A stretch of DNA of 64,000 bases from contig CAISOX010000041.1 of the NCBI GenBank assembly GCA_903887235.1, positions 1 to 64,000 on the forward strand, read 5' to 3'. The notes under the pieces were generated by a model. The model saw only the letters and a program-made list of their open reading frames with translations, did not search any database and was not told the origin of the DNA. Source of the stretch: an uncultured Alphaproteobacteria bacterium (lineage in GTDB: Bacteria; Pseudomonadota; Alphaproteobacteria; Rickettsiales; Midichloriaceae). Below, one piece after another: positions 18,681 through 28,617 of the stretch; the stretch's first letter is position 1; each line of letters starts with the position of its first letter. The translations under genes and the position numbers were made by a program.

Positions 18681-20399
18681 ATGCTGAACGTTTTTAAATT
18701 AATGAGATTAAGCAAAATTAGTAAATGCATACTCATAGTAATGAGCATCGTGTTTATAGCTATAGTTTTGTACTTGGGGATGTTATATTCAAAGGAACGG
18801 GGCGAAAAAAATCATGATAATTACTTAGCTAACATTAAACAAACACATGATAAATTTCGGAAAAAAATAGAAAATATTGAAATTCTCTTAAATATTATCG
18901 GAAGGGTAATTATTGAAAATAATTACCATGAACCAGAGAAGATTTATTCTGTATTTTCTAAGTACATTGATTATTATGAAAAACATTTAAATATAGTCAA
19001 CAAAGATGAAAATCCTCTTCTAATTCAATTTTTTAATAAAGATGCTGATGTGAAAGTGGATAGATTCAGTGGCATTACTAAATGTAATGGTGCAAAATCA
19101 TGCATTAATTCTATTGAAATTGCTCATAAAAATAGTTGGAAAATTCATTTTGATCATACAAAACAAGAATTGCTAAAAAATGATTATATATCATCTCTTG
19201 CATTTGAGTTAGCTGATGAAAATGAAAAATATTTTGGAATTTTATTAGTGCATCTCAATAAAGAAAATATTAGTAATTTTATAGATTATTCTGGATTAAT
19301 AATGGTTCTTGACAAGGAGTGTAATTTTATTTTTTCTAATAAAAGCAATCATGTCAATAGCTCAAAATATGATCAATTTACGAATTTTTGTAAAAGCGTA
19401 AACAATATCAAAAATATGCAGGATGTAAATTGGCAAAAAAGAAAAAATATGTCTACTATATATCATATAAATTATAAGGATTCGATATTTATTTTTGAGC
19501 CTAATGAGCGAGAAGAGCTATATTTATTGGACCATTTTTATTCAGTCATAACTAATAAGGTGTATATAAGTATGATTATTATACTTATTATCTTATTTTT
19601 CACTATTTTACTTTTATTTTTACTACATTTAAAAATTAAAAAACAGGAAAAGCAATTTGATTTTTACGTTGATAACAAAAGTTATAATAAAACAAATTTT
19701 TCACACGTACTAGAGAAGGTAAAAAGCTTAAATCAGTCTATAGAGACAGATAAAGAAAAAATTGATGAGTCCGAGCTGATAAGTGAATTGATTCCGGTTA
19801 TTACTCAAAATATTAATGATAATTTAAGTAGTATGCTTTCTTTTATTGATAAGTACGAAAAAATTTACTTAGATGGAGCTAATAAGAAATCAAACAATGC
19901 GATAGATTATTTTAAAAGGCACTTTAAATTTAGGTATCACCGTCATTTCACATTAACCAGGTCTAGGATAGTATTGAATAAATTTTTAAACAATGTCCTA
20001 AATGAGGTAAATGAATATGGATTTAGCTTTTCATTGAGTAAGTTTGATAATGGTAATTTCTCAATCTATGGAGACAAGAATCTAATAAAAACAATGTTTT
20101 TTGAGCTGCTTACAAAATTTTATGAATATAAACAGCCTAATAATGTTAATATCAGCCTTAAAAAGGATTCGGGGATGAAAAAAATCATTATCACTATAGA
20201 GGGAAAGTTAAATTTGGAAGAAATTCATAAAAAAATAGTTAAAATTGATTTTCCAAAATCAACGGCGATTAATGAACTTCTTTTTATAACTAAAGGTTTA
20301 TTATATGCAAAATTTATAATGAAAATTCATAATGGTAGTTTGAAGATTAAAAAAAATGATGAAATTGTTACTGTAAAACTTTTATTTGATGAAATTTGA
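18681..20399 (+). CDS. Two-TM sensor-like protein with degenerate histidine-kinase ATPase-like C-terminus
   Basis: Two TM segments bracketing an extracytoplasmic domain; GDKNLIKTMFFELLTKF and GLLYAKFIMKIHNGSLKIKK resemble HATPase elements. Confidence 0.5.
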   Translation: MLNVFKLMRLSKISKCILIVMSIVFIAIVLYLGMLYSKERGEKNHDNYLANIKQTHDKFRKKIENIEILLNIIGRVIIENNYHEPEKIYSVFSKYIDYYEKHLNIVNKDENPLLIQFFNKDADVKVDRFSGITKCNGAKSCINSIEIAHKNSWKIHFDHTKQELLKNDYISSLAFELADENEKYFGILLVHLNKENISNFIDYSGLIMVLDKECNFIFSNKSNHVNSSKYDQFTNFCKSVNNIKNMQDVNWQKRKNMSTIYHINYKDSIFIFEPNEREELYLLDHFYSVITNKVYISMIIILIILFFTILLLFLLHLKIKKQEKQFDFYVDNKSYNKTNFSHVLEKVKSLNQSIETDKEKIDESELISELIPVITQNINDNLSSMLSFIDKYEKIYLDGANKKSNNAIDYFKRHFKFRYHRHFTLTRSRIVLNKFLNNVLNEVNEYGFSFSLSKFDNGNFSIYGDKNLIKTMFFELLTKFYEYKQPNNVNISLKKDSGMKKIIITIEGKLNLEEIHKKIVKIDFPKSTAINELLFITKGLLYAKFIMKIHNGSLKIKKNDEIVTVKLLFDEI

Positions 20400-20460
20400 A
20401 ATTTTCTTGCTTTCGTAATGAGTTATTATAGTATGGCTTTAAACCTCTTATATTAATAAT

Positions 20461-21462
20461 ATGAAATATAGTGTTGCAGTGGTTGGTGCTACAGGTAATG
20501 TTGGCAGAGAGATTTTTAGTACTTTAGAAAACTCCAAAATTAAAATAAAAAATATATTTGCAGTTGCATCTCAAAAATCGGTCGGTAAAGAGGTGATTTT
20601 TAATAATAAAGCAATCAGAGTAAATGCTTTAGAAGGATTTGATTTTGCAGGCATTGATTTTGTATTTTTTGCAACTAGTGCAGATACATCTAGAGAATAT
20701 GTACCAAAAGCAAGCAAAGAAGCAAAATTGGTTATAGACTTGTCTTCTCATTTTAGAATGCATAAAGAGATTCCATTAATAGTGCCGGAAGTTAATATAT
20801 CATCACTGGAGCTTGCAAAAAAGTCGCATATAGTAGCAAATCCCAATTGTGTAGCAATTCCTTTGGTTGTGACGCTTAAAAATTTACACGAATTTGCTCA
20901 AGTATCTAGGATTGTTGTTTCAACATATCAATCAGTTTCAGGAGCTGGCAAAAAAGCAATGGATGATTTATATACTCAAACAAAAAATAGATTGGTCAAC
21001 GCATTTACCGATGACAATAATAGAGAGAAAATAGCGTTTAATGTAATTGCTAAAATTGATGAGCTAGTTGGAAGTGGTTATACTAAAGAAGAAGTTAAGG
21101 TTATGGAAGAAACAAAAAAGATGTTATGTAGTGACATTGATGTAACTGCAACATGCGTTAGAGTTCCTGTTTTTGTAGGACACAGTATGTCAGTTAATGT
21201 TGAGTTTTCTAAAAATATATCAGTAAACGAAGCTTATAATATTTTGAATAAATCAGATGGGATAGTGACAGATAGAACAAGTGAATATAGTTATTTTACC
21301 CCGATAGATTGTGTAGGTAGAGACGAGGTTTACGTATCAAGAATTAGACAAGATGTTGCGAATAATATTTTAAATTTATGGATAGTTTCTGATAATCTTA
21401 GAAAAGGAGCCGCGCTTAATGCGGTCCAAATTTTTGAAAAATATATTGAAAGTTATTTATAA
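20461..21462 (+). CDS. asd: Aspartate-semialdehyde dehydrogenase
   Basis: VVGATGNVGREI; IVANPNCVAIPLVV; VSTYQSVSGAGK. Confidence 0.96.
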   Translation: MKYSVAVVGATGNVGREIFSTLENSKIKIKNIFAVASQKSVGKEVIFNNKAIRVNALEGFDFAGIDFVFFATSADTSREYVPKASKEAKLVIDLSSHFRMHKEIPLIVPEVNISSLELAKKSHIVANPNCVAIPLVVTLKNLHEFAQVSRIVVSTYQSVSGAGKKAMDDLYTQTKNRLVNAFTDDNNREKIAFNVIAKIDELVGSGYTKEEVKVMEETKKMLCSDIDVTATCVRVPVFVGHSMSVNVEFSKNISVNEAYNILNKSDGIVTDRTSEYSYFTPIDCVGRDEVYVSRIRQDVANNILNLWIVSDNLRKGAALNAVQIFEKYIESYL

Positions 21463-21463
21463 A

Positions 21464-22678
21464 ATGAAATTTTTATTTAAGATTGCGTTGTCACTTTGTT
21501 TATTGCTAGTTTTAGATGTGGATTTAGCCGTTGCAGAGGATGAAAGTGTTGAAGCGATTTTAAAAAAATTTAAATTGATGCAAAATACGTTTAAGGATAG
21601 TGATGTAGACGTTAATGAAGTGCAAAAATCAGATCTCACTAGAGATAAAATTCAAGATTTTATCGATTCAGCAAAAGACTCTAATCAGCCTATTAACATC
21701 GTTGAATCATTAGGGAGTAACCTAAGCGGATTGAATTTATCAGGCATGGATTTTTCAAATACTATTATGTATCATGTTAATTTCTATGGGGCAAATTTAG
21801 ATGATTGCATATTTACTAATGCTTTTTTAGAAGGGGTAAATTTTGAAAATGCTTCATTACAAAGGTCGATATTTGTTAATGCAAATATTAGCAGAGCAAA
21901 TTTAACAAAGGCAAATTTGACAAATAGTAAGTTGAGTAAAACTTATGCTGAAAACTCAATGTTTATGGCAACAAATTTTGAAAATGCCAAAATATTTGCA
22001 TCGAATTTTTCCAACTCTAATTTTAATAATAGCAATTTAGATAAATCAAAAATAGTAAAATCAAAATTTAGCTATAGTTCGTTTCAAGATGTAAAAATTA
22101 CCGGAGTATATTGGGATTTAAATTTTTTTTCTTCAAGTAACTTTAGCAATGTTAATATAGTTAATAGCAACTTAAAAGCAATTGATTGGGGAAATAGTAA
22201 ATTCAAAGGAGTTGTTTTTCAGGATTGCATCATATTTGCATCAAATTTTCAAAATTCAGATTTAACAGATGTAGTATTTGATAAAATTAATGCGAAGGCA
22301 ATTAATTTTAGTGAAGCAAAATTATCTAAGGTAATTATAAATAGAAGTGATATGAGTTATGCGCTTTTTCAAGATGGTATGATTTCAGAATTTATTGTTA
22401 TGCTAAGTTATTTTGATAGCTCTAATTTTAGAAGGGTAAATTTAATGAATGCTAATTTTTCTTCAAGTAACCTAAAAAATTCTACGTTTTACCAGGCGAT
22501 CTTAAATAAATCAGAAATCCTAAATTCATATTTAGCAGGAATAAATTTTTCCAAAAGCAACTTAATAGACATGTCAATTAATGATAGTAATTTATCGTAT
22601 GCTAATTTTAGAAGTGCCAAAATTGATAACTTCAGTTCACGAAATAACCTAATCGAAAAAGTATTTATTAATGAATAG
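21464..22678 (+). CDS. Exported pentapeptide-repeat protein
   Basis: Signal peptide MKFLFKIALSLCLLLVLDVDLAVA; many A/S-N-L/F-x-x repeats. Confidence 0.85.
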   Translation: MKFLFKIALSLCLLLVLDVDLAVAEDESVEAILKKFKLMQNTFKDSDVDVNEVQKSDLTRDKIQDFIDSAKDSNQPINIVESLGSNLSGLNLSGMDFSNTIMYHVNFYGANLDDCIFTNAFLEGVNFENASLQRSIFVNANISRANLTKANLTNSKLSKTYAENSMFMATNFENAKIFASNFSNSNFNNSNLDKSKIVKSKFSYSSFQDVKITGVYWDLNFFSSSNFSNVNIVNSNLKAIDWGNSKFKGVVFQDCIIFASNFQNSDLTDVVFDKINAKAINFSEAKLSKVIINRSDMSYALFQDGMISEFIVMLSYFDSSNFRRVNLMNANFSSSNLKNSTFYQAILNKSEILNSYLAGINFSKSNLIDMSINDSNLSYANFRSAKIDNFSSRNNLIEKVFINE

Positions 22679-25600
22679 TTCTATCAAATCCGCAGGTAGA
22701 TGCTACCTAAAAAGGCTGACAGCTATTTTTAAATATAGCCTTATAGCGTTGCTATTAATATTGACGACTATAATAGTGTATTTAAGCTTTTTTGGACCAA
22801 AGCACTTCAATTTCATCGATGTGATAGTTAAGCATAATATTGAAAAAAATCTGGATCAAATTAGCATAAGCAAAATACGTACAGGCGTATCTCTTGACTT
22901 AAAAGATATGTCGATTGTCCTTGGCTTGGATGATTGGGAATTAAGCTATAAAAAGAGTGCCGTTTTTATAGCGCCAAACTTAAGGCTGAAATTTGACATA
23001 TATAATCTATTGTTACAAAGAAATAATAAAATATTTAAGGGTATAGTTTTTGATGAGAGAGATGTAGCCGTTATATATGATAAATCACAAAAAAATAATG
23101 GTGTGAGTCAGGAAAAAATTCCTATAGAAAATGTAATAAATATACTGAAAAAATATCAACATTTAATGAAAGATAGCAGTTATATTGTAGAGAATTTCAA
23201 GGTAATTATCAAAACCGAAAATGGGGATGACTATGCTATTAGTTTGCAAAATTTAGAATTTAAATTTAGTGATACAAATGATGTTGAGATTATTTCTTTA
23301 ATTAGCATTGATGATATCATTGCTAATTTAAAAATTTCTACTGCTATTTCTAATAATTCTATGAGTGTAAAAGGCAGTATTACGTCAGATAAGCAACTTG
23401 GGAAATTAAATAAGATCAAAATTGGACAAACAAGTATAACCACTGATTTTAAAATTAACTTTGATACAACATTATCTTATCTAAATTTTTTAGAGAAAGT
23501 AAATTTTAGCTTTATGCAAGATGGGGTAACAAATATAGCAAGTAAAAAATTTTTACAAAATGATTTGGCTATTAGTAACTTGAATTTTAATGGAGAATTG
23601 TTAGAAAATTTTAGCAAAATTAACGTACCTTATCTGACTTTAAAGATAGATAATGAAATACCAGTAAGGGGCAAAATTAATTATGAGGCAAAAAAGTTAG
23701 TTGTAAATTTTGATGTTTTAAATTTATCCACTAAGAAAGTTTTAGGAACATGGTCAAATAGTCTTTTACCGGCAGTGCATTTATGGTTATCAGAACATCT
23801 AGAAGATGGAAATGTTAGCAATTTAACACTTATAAATGATTTTGATAAACAAGATGAATCTGCACTTACCACTTCAATAAATTTAAAAAATGCAAAATTA
23901 AAATATATTCAAACTGCCCCTATAATAACCCTAAACACTGCTGAAGTAAAATTTACTACAAAGAATTTGATTATAAGTAGTAGTGATGGAAAAGTTTTGA
24001 ATAATTCTATAAATGGTATTACTGCTGAAATAGAAGACATGAATCAAGAAAACTTGAGTATGATATTCAATGCAAATATTTTAGGAAATATAAGTGAGCA
24101 ATTGGAGATTGCTAATATGCATTATGAATTTCAAGTGCCAAAAAATATAAAAGGTATGGCAAATACGAAAATTAACTTTGTCGTGCCTTTTTATAAAATG
24201 CCAACGTTTGAAGATTTAAAAATTAATTTACACTCCAAATTAACTAAGGTTTCTATAAGCGAGATATATCAAAATTATCAATTAACTAATGGTAATTTGG
24301 AAGCCAATTTAGTTGAGGAAAAATTAAAAATAAAAGGTGTTGCCAAAATTAATGGCTTGCTTAATATCACTGTAAATTCAGATATCTCTATTAAAAATAA
24401 TAAAAACTATTTAATTAAAATTAATACTAATGATAACTTACAAAATTTTCAAAAGCTGAAAATTCCCCTTTCAAATTTTTTTAATAATAGCGCTAGTATA
24501 AAAGGTGTTATAAAAGTAACTCCTAATGAAACAACTTCAGAATTTTCGGTAGATTTACATAATACTTCAGTAAATATTGATGCACTTGGCATAGTGAAAA
24601 AGGTAAAATTTCCAGGAAGCATTTATATTAAATTTGTAAATAATGGTGAGGACGAAACAAAAATTTCAAAATTTGAATTTAAAATACCTAATAAATACTT
24701 TTCAGGAACGGGGGTTGTTAACGATAAAACAAGGGAGTTAGTAAAATTCGAGTGCAGTGTATTTCAAAATAATGTACAAGGAATGGTTTTAAATTATGAT
24801 AAAGTGGAAAATTTAAACCGAATTACAGTTAATGGAGTTAAAGCAGATTTGAGTGAATTCAGCTTAAAAGAATTATTAAATCAATTAAATTCTGACAATA
24901 TCAAGAGTGGAGGATTTTTCAGTTTTAAAGGTAAAATTGATAATATGATTTTAAGAAACAACATATCGCTTAATAATGTTAATATTTCAGTAAATAATCA
25001 GAGAAATATAAGTGTAAACATATCTGCATTTTTAGACGGAAATAGGCCATTAAGAGTATATTATAACTACCCAGTTTTATCTATTACATCTCCTGATGCA
25101 GGTTCTGTGTTAAAAGCACTGGGGATAACAGAAAAAATTGGTGAAGGTAATTTAGAAATTAAAGGTAGTTATGAAACGCGTAAAAAATTTAAGGGTTTTG
25201 TTGAATTAAATAATTTTTATGCAATTAAAACTCCTGTCCTACTTAATTTATTAACATTAACAGCTCCAATTTCAACATTTCGTAGCATTATTAAGAATAA
25301 AGGAATTAGATTTTACAGTTTTCAGTGTCCAATTGAATATGATGGTAGGTATTTAGAATTTAATGACTGTGTTGCAGAATCTAAATTATTAGCGCTGAAG
25401 CTGAGTGGAAATATAGATATAGAAACTAAATATTTGAATTCGAGAGGGGTAATTATGCCAGAAAATATAGTAAATACAATTTTCAAAAAGGTACCATTCT
25501 TAAACCTTTTTTCTGGTCCCAAAAATGAAGGTATGATTCTGAGTACACTATTTGATATGAAGGGGTATCTTGATGAAGATATGAAAGTCAGTGCAAATTA

Positions 25601-25685
25601 TCTATCTACTCTAACGCCAGGGTTTTTGCGAAATATCTTTAAAAAGCCAATTTCTAAACCACAAAAAGAGAGGATAGAAAAGTAA
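22671..25685 (+). CDS. AsmA-like/YhdP-family large membrane-anchored protein
   Basis: N-terminal TM; about 1000 aa of beta-rich sequence; AsmA/DUF3971-like C-terminal pattern. Confidence 0.7.
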   Translation: MNSSIKSAGRCYLKRLTAIFKYSLIALLLILTTIIVYLSFFGPKHFNFIDVIVKHNIEKNLDQISISKIRTGVSLDLKDMSIVLGLDDWELSYKKSAVFIAPNLRLKFDIYNLLLQRNNKIFKGIVFDERDVAVIYDKSQKNNGVSQEKIPIENVINILKKYQHLMKDSSYIVENFKVIIKTENGDDYAISLQNLEFKFSDTNDVEIISLISIDDIIANLKISTAISNNSMSVKGSITSDKQLGKLNKIKIGQTSITTDFKINFDTTLSYLNFLEKVNFSFMQDGVTNIASKKFLQNDLAISNLNFNGELLENFSKINVPYLTLKIDNEIPVRGKINYEAKKLVVNFDVLNLSTKKVLGTWSNSLLPAVHLWLSEHLEDGNVSNLTLINDFDKQDESALTTSINLKNAKLKYIQTAPIITLNTAEVKFTTKNLIISSSDGKVLNNSINGITAEIEDMNQENLSMIFNANILGNISEQLEIANMHYEFQVPKNIKGMANTKINFVVPFYKMPTFEDLKINLHSKLTKVSISEIYQNYQLTNGNLEANLVEEKLKIKGVAKINGLLNITVNSDISIKNNKNYLIKINTNDNLQNFQKLKIPLSNFFNNSASIKGVIKVTPNETTSEFSVDLHNTSVNIDALGIVKKVKFPGSIYIKFVNNGEDETKISKFEFKIPNKYFSGTGVVNDKTRELVKFECSVFQNNVQGMVLNYDKVENLNRITVNGVKADLSEFSLKELLNQLNSDNIKSGGFFSFKGKIDNMILRNNISLNNVNISVNNQRNISVNISAFLDGNRPLRVYYNYPVLSITSPDAGSVLKALGITEKIGEGNLEIKGSYETRKKFKGFVELNNFYAIKTPVLLNLLTLTAPISTFRSIIKNKGIRFYSFQCPIEYDGRYLEFNDCVAESKLLALKLSGNIDIETKYLNSRGVIMPENIVNTIFKKVPFLNLFSGPKNEGMILSTLFDMKGYLDEDMKVSANYLSTLTPGFLRNIFKKPISKPQKERIEK

Positions 25686-25693
25686 AGTACGAA

Positions 25694-28609
25694 TCATATT
25701 CTCAAGATGTGGGAGTAGTTTTTGTTTCTTCTATTAATAACTTTATCTCTTGTAATAAAAAAATCTGTTTCGTTACATAAAAATTTTTCTAATAATAATC
25801 TTAATCCTCTTTCAATTTCGGTTGGTTCACCATTTATTGCCTTTTTCTCGACATATTTTGATTTTCCACTAATATCAAAATACTGTAAATTCACTACGGT
25901 AATATTATTATTAATATCTAATTTAAAGCCTTTGTTTTGAAATATATATTTTTCAATAGGTAGTTGCGGATATAATCCTGCAGATACTTCACTTTGATTT
26001 GGAACATGACCAGATTTAAAATCAATAATTTCAACAATAGACCTCTTTCGAAACTCTACTTCTGATGCAAACTGTGTCGTTGATTTAGTGCTCGAATCCT
26101 CATGTACATCAAGTGCACTTCGGTTCTGCCCGCCTAAATCGCCTAGCATTTTATTCGCAGAAGCGAGTTTCGAAAGAGGTCTAATATTGTCATATTGTGA
26201 AATTTCGATTCTATCTGCTATACAAAAAAGTTCGATATTGTGAGATTGAAGTTGTAAGTTAAAGGTACCAACTATTTCACTAAAAGATTTATAACTTTCA
26301 TCTTGATGATAAAAATTTTTATATATAGAATTGGAGATATTTCCCAAACGTAAAAACCAAAACTTTGATATTTTATATGGTATATATCTATATTCGGTAT
26401 ATTCATTAAATTTTGCGAAAAACCAATTACTGAATTCTTCTGAATTGTTATGTTGCTCTGATAGTGCTTTTGATATTAAATCGTGAAGCAATATTCCAAA
26501 CTCTTTTTTCTCAGCTTCTCTCGCAATTTTTTCCAGAGGATTTATTTTCAATATATATTTTGCATAATATACATAAGGATTAGATATTAATTTTTCTATA
26601 CCAGTAACAGAAATTTTCTTAGGTCTTTGGTCAATGCCAACTTTTGTGTATGCAATATCAGAATTTTTTTCAAGGGGGTGCTTATAAATATTTTGAAGTA
26701 TTTTTTTATATTTTTCAGTAAAGATTGCTGATTGCTCGTTTATGCTTTTAAATGCTAATAATTTTTCTAACCATCTACAAATTTGATTTTTTGCATTAGT
26801 AGATTCCGAGCAACTTAGTATTAAATCATTATTATAGAACGAGCTTATAAAATCATATTCCATAAATTGCATCTCTGAATCAATAGGTTTTAGATTATTA
26901 ATTTGCCTAAATCCTTTACTAAAATAATTTTTATCAAAATTTGCATCTGGAAAAACACCTTCATTTAGTCCTGCAAAAAGGACTGTATCATATTGAATAT
27001 TCCTTGTTTCAAAGGTTTGCAGTATTGTCACAAATTTAGGATTTTGAGAATTACTAGATTTTTGATTTGCTGATAAAAGTTTATCAATAATTTTTATATA
27101 TTTGGTAAAATTAAGATTGGTATAATTTGTAAAAATTTCCAATTTTTGCTCGATCAATATAAGTAATTCTTGAAATTCAATGTTATCGGAATCATTTTTA
27201 AGAAAATCAAATAGCTTAAGGTGAATTTTAAAATAGTCTAGCAGAGTTAAATTAGGATTTTTTAACAATCTTTTTTTCTCTAGAAATTTATTTTCAATTT
27301 TTAGCAAGACACGAAATTTATCTTTATCTGAATCATTTAGCTCAATTAAATAATCAGAAACTTTGTCTCTATATAATAATTTTCTTAAAAATTTTAATTC
27401 AAATGTATTAATCAATTGATTATCTACCCGGCAATGGCTAGATTTTAAGATATCAAGCAATAATAAATAATCATTTTTTTCTGTGTTTAAGTATAAAGAA
27501 ATTAGTAGAAAAAAGTGTGAATAAGTGGATTTTTCAGGCAGATTACTCACTAAATTATCCACGTTTATATTCCACAATTTCAATGAGCTCTCAATTTTTT
27601 TTGCAAGCTCATGGGATTTTGTTTGTACAATGATATTATTTTTGCCCATCTCTAATTTTTCTCGGATAACAAGGGCAACCATTTCGGCTTCTTCGTTTAA
27701 ATTTTTTCCACGAATAATATTAAGATTTTTTAGAGGAGCCTGATAAAAATTTTCATTAATATTATTTAGTATTATGGAAGGCACATCATGGACTATTTGC
27801 TTTAATTTAGAAACATCCTGAACTGAGTCAATTCCTAAGTTAGTTCTGCTTAAAAAATCATGTATATGCATTTGGTGTAAATTTTTTATACTAGCACATT
27901 TGTCTAGGCCCCTGATAAATATATAGGAATTTTTATACCTAACTAAATTATCAATGAAGTGTTTTATGTAACTCACTTCTGTTTGGGGCAAAATAATAAA
28001 AATACAATTATTGCCATTATGATTCCAATTTTTGATAATTTCGTCAGTAGCGTAGTTTAAGGAATTTGCTTTGAAAATTGTATTTGTAGATTGCAAATAG
28101 GCTTCTAATTCTGCAATAATTAGTAAAAATAATTTTTCAATTTTTGTGCTTGGGATGATTTCTTTTTTGTAATATTGGTAATAGTAATACTCATCAACAC
28201 TTTTAGAAAGTTTATGTAAATCTATTGAATTTAAAAATTTTGTATCAAACTCATGATTAATATTTTGATTTTTAATCGATTCTAAAAGCAATGATATTAA
28301 TATGTATGTTTGATCATTTTTAAGAATTTGCTTTTTAATTAATTCCAATTTAGCAACGTGAATGCTATTACAAAACCTATCAAATTCTAGTATATTTTCA
28401 TCTATAGTAGTAAAAGTCAAAACCTGAGGCAGTATTATTTTGTTATTGAAAATTAGTAATTTTTTTAAAAAGGCATTTTGTATTCTTTTATGAGGAAGAA
28501 GTATGAGATTATTTTGTGAATTTTCAAAATTATTCGAGACATCTAAAATCTTTTTTACAAATTGCTCTAAAAAATTATCACTAAAAGGAACATTGAATAT
28601 TTTCCCCAT
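25694..28609 (-). CDS. addB: AddB-like double-strand break repair protein with PD-(D/E)XK nuclease domain
   Basis: LQTFETRNIQYDTVLFAGLNEGVFPD; C-terminal EIIDFKSG nuclease motif; contains an in-frame palindromic element. Confidence 0.85.
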   Translation of the reverse strand: MGKIFNVPFSDNFLEQFVKKILDVSNNFENSQNNLILLPHKRIQNAFLKKLLIFNNKIILPQVLTFTTIDENILEFDRFCNSIHVAKLELIKKQILKNDQTYILISLLLESIKNQNINHEFDTKFLNSIDLHKLSKSVDEYYYYQYYKKEIIPSTKIEKLFLLIIAELEAYLQSTNTIFKANSLNYATDEIIKNWNHNGNNCIFIILPQTEVSYIKHFIDNLVRYKNSYIFIRGLDKCASIKNLHQMHIHDFLSRTNLGIDSVQDVSKLKQIVHDVPSIILNNINENFYQAPLKNLNIIRGKNLNEEAEMVALVIREKLEMGKNNIIVQTKSHELAKKIESSLKLWNINVDNLVSNLPEKSTYSHFFLLISLYLNTEKNDYLLLLDILKSSHCRVDNQLINTFELKFLRKLLYRDKVSDYLIELNDSDKDKFRVLLKIENKFLEKKRLLKNPNLTLLDYFKIHLKLFDFLKNDSDNIEFQELLILIEQKLEIFTNYTNLNFTKYIKIIDKLLSANQKSSNSQNPKFVTILQTFETRNIQYDTVLFAGLNEGVFPDANFDKNYFSKGFRQINNLKPIDSEMQFMEYDFISSFYNNDLILSCSESTNAKNQICRWLEKLLAFKSINEQSAIFTEKYKKILQNIYKHPLEKNSDIAYTKVGIDQRPKKISVTGIEKLISNPYVYYAKYILKINPLEKIAREAEKKEFGILLHDLISKALSEQHNNSEEFSNWFFAKFNEYTEYRYIPYKISKFWFLRLGNISNSIYKNFYHQDESYKSFSEIVGTFNLQLQSHNIELFCIADRIEISQYDNIRPLSKLASANKMLGDLGGQNRSALDVHEDSSTKSTTQFASEVEFRKRSIVEIIDFKSGHVPNQSEVSAGLYPQLPIEKYIFQNKGFKLDINNNITVVNLQYFDISGKSKYVEKKAINGEPTEIERGLRLLLEKFLCNETDFFITRDKVINRRNKNYSHILRI
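26039..26182. repeat. 144-bp palindromic element inserted in frame in addB (RPE-like)
   Basis: agacctctttcgaaactc-ta-cttctg ... cagaag-c-gagtttcgaaagaggtct; 48 codons, no stop. Confidence 0.85.
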
Positions 28610-28617
28610 GTTGTAGT

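Noticed and set aside
18434-18748. Minus-strand 104-aa ORF
   Set aside because: Overlaps the start of the sensor-like gene and the small TM ORF; low-complexity translation, no family.
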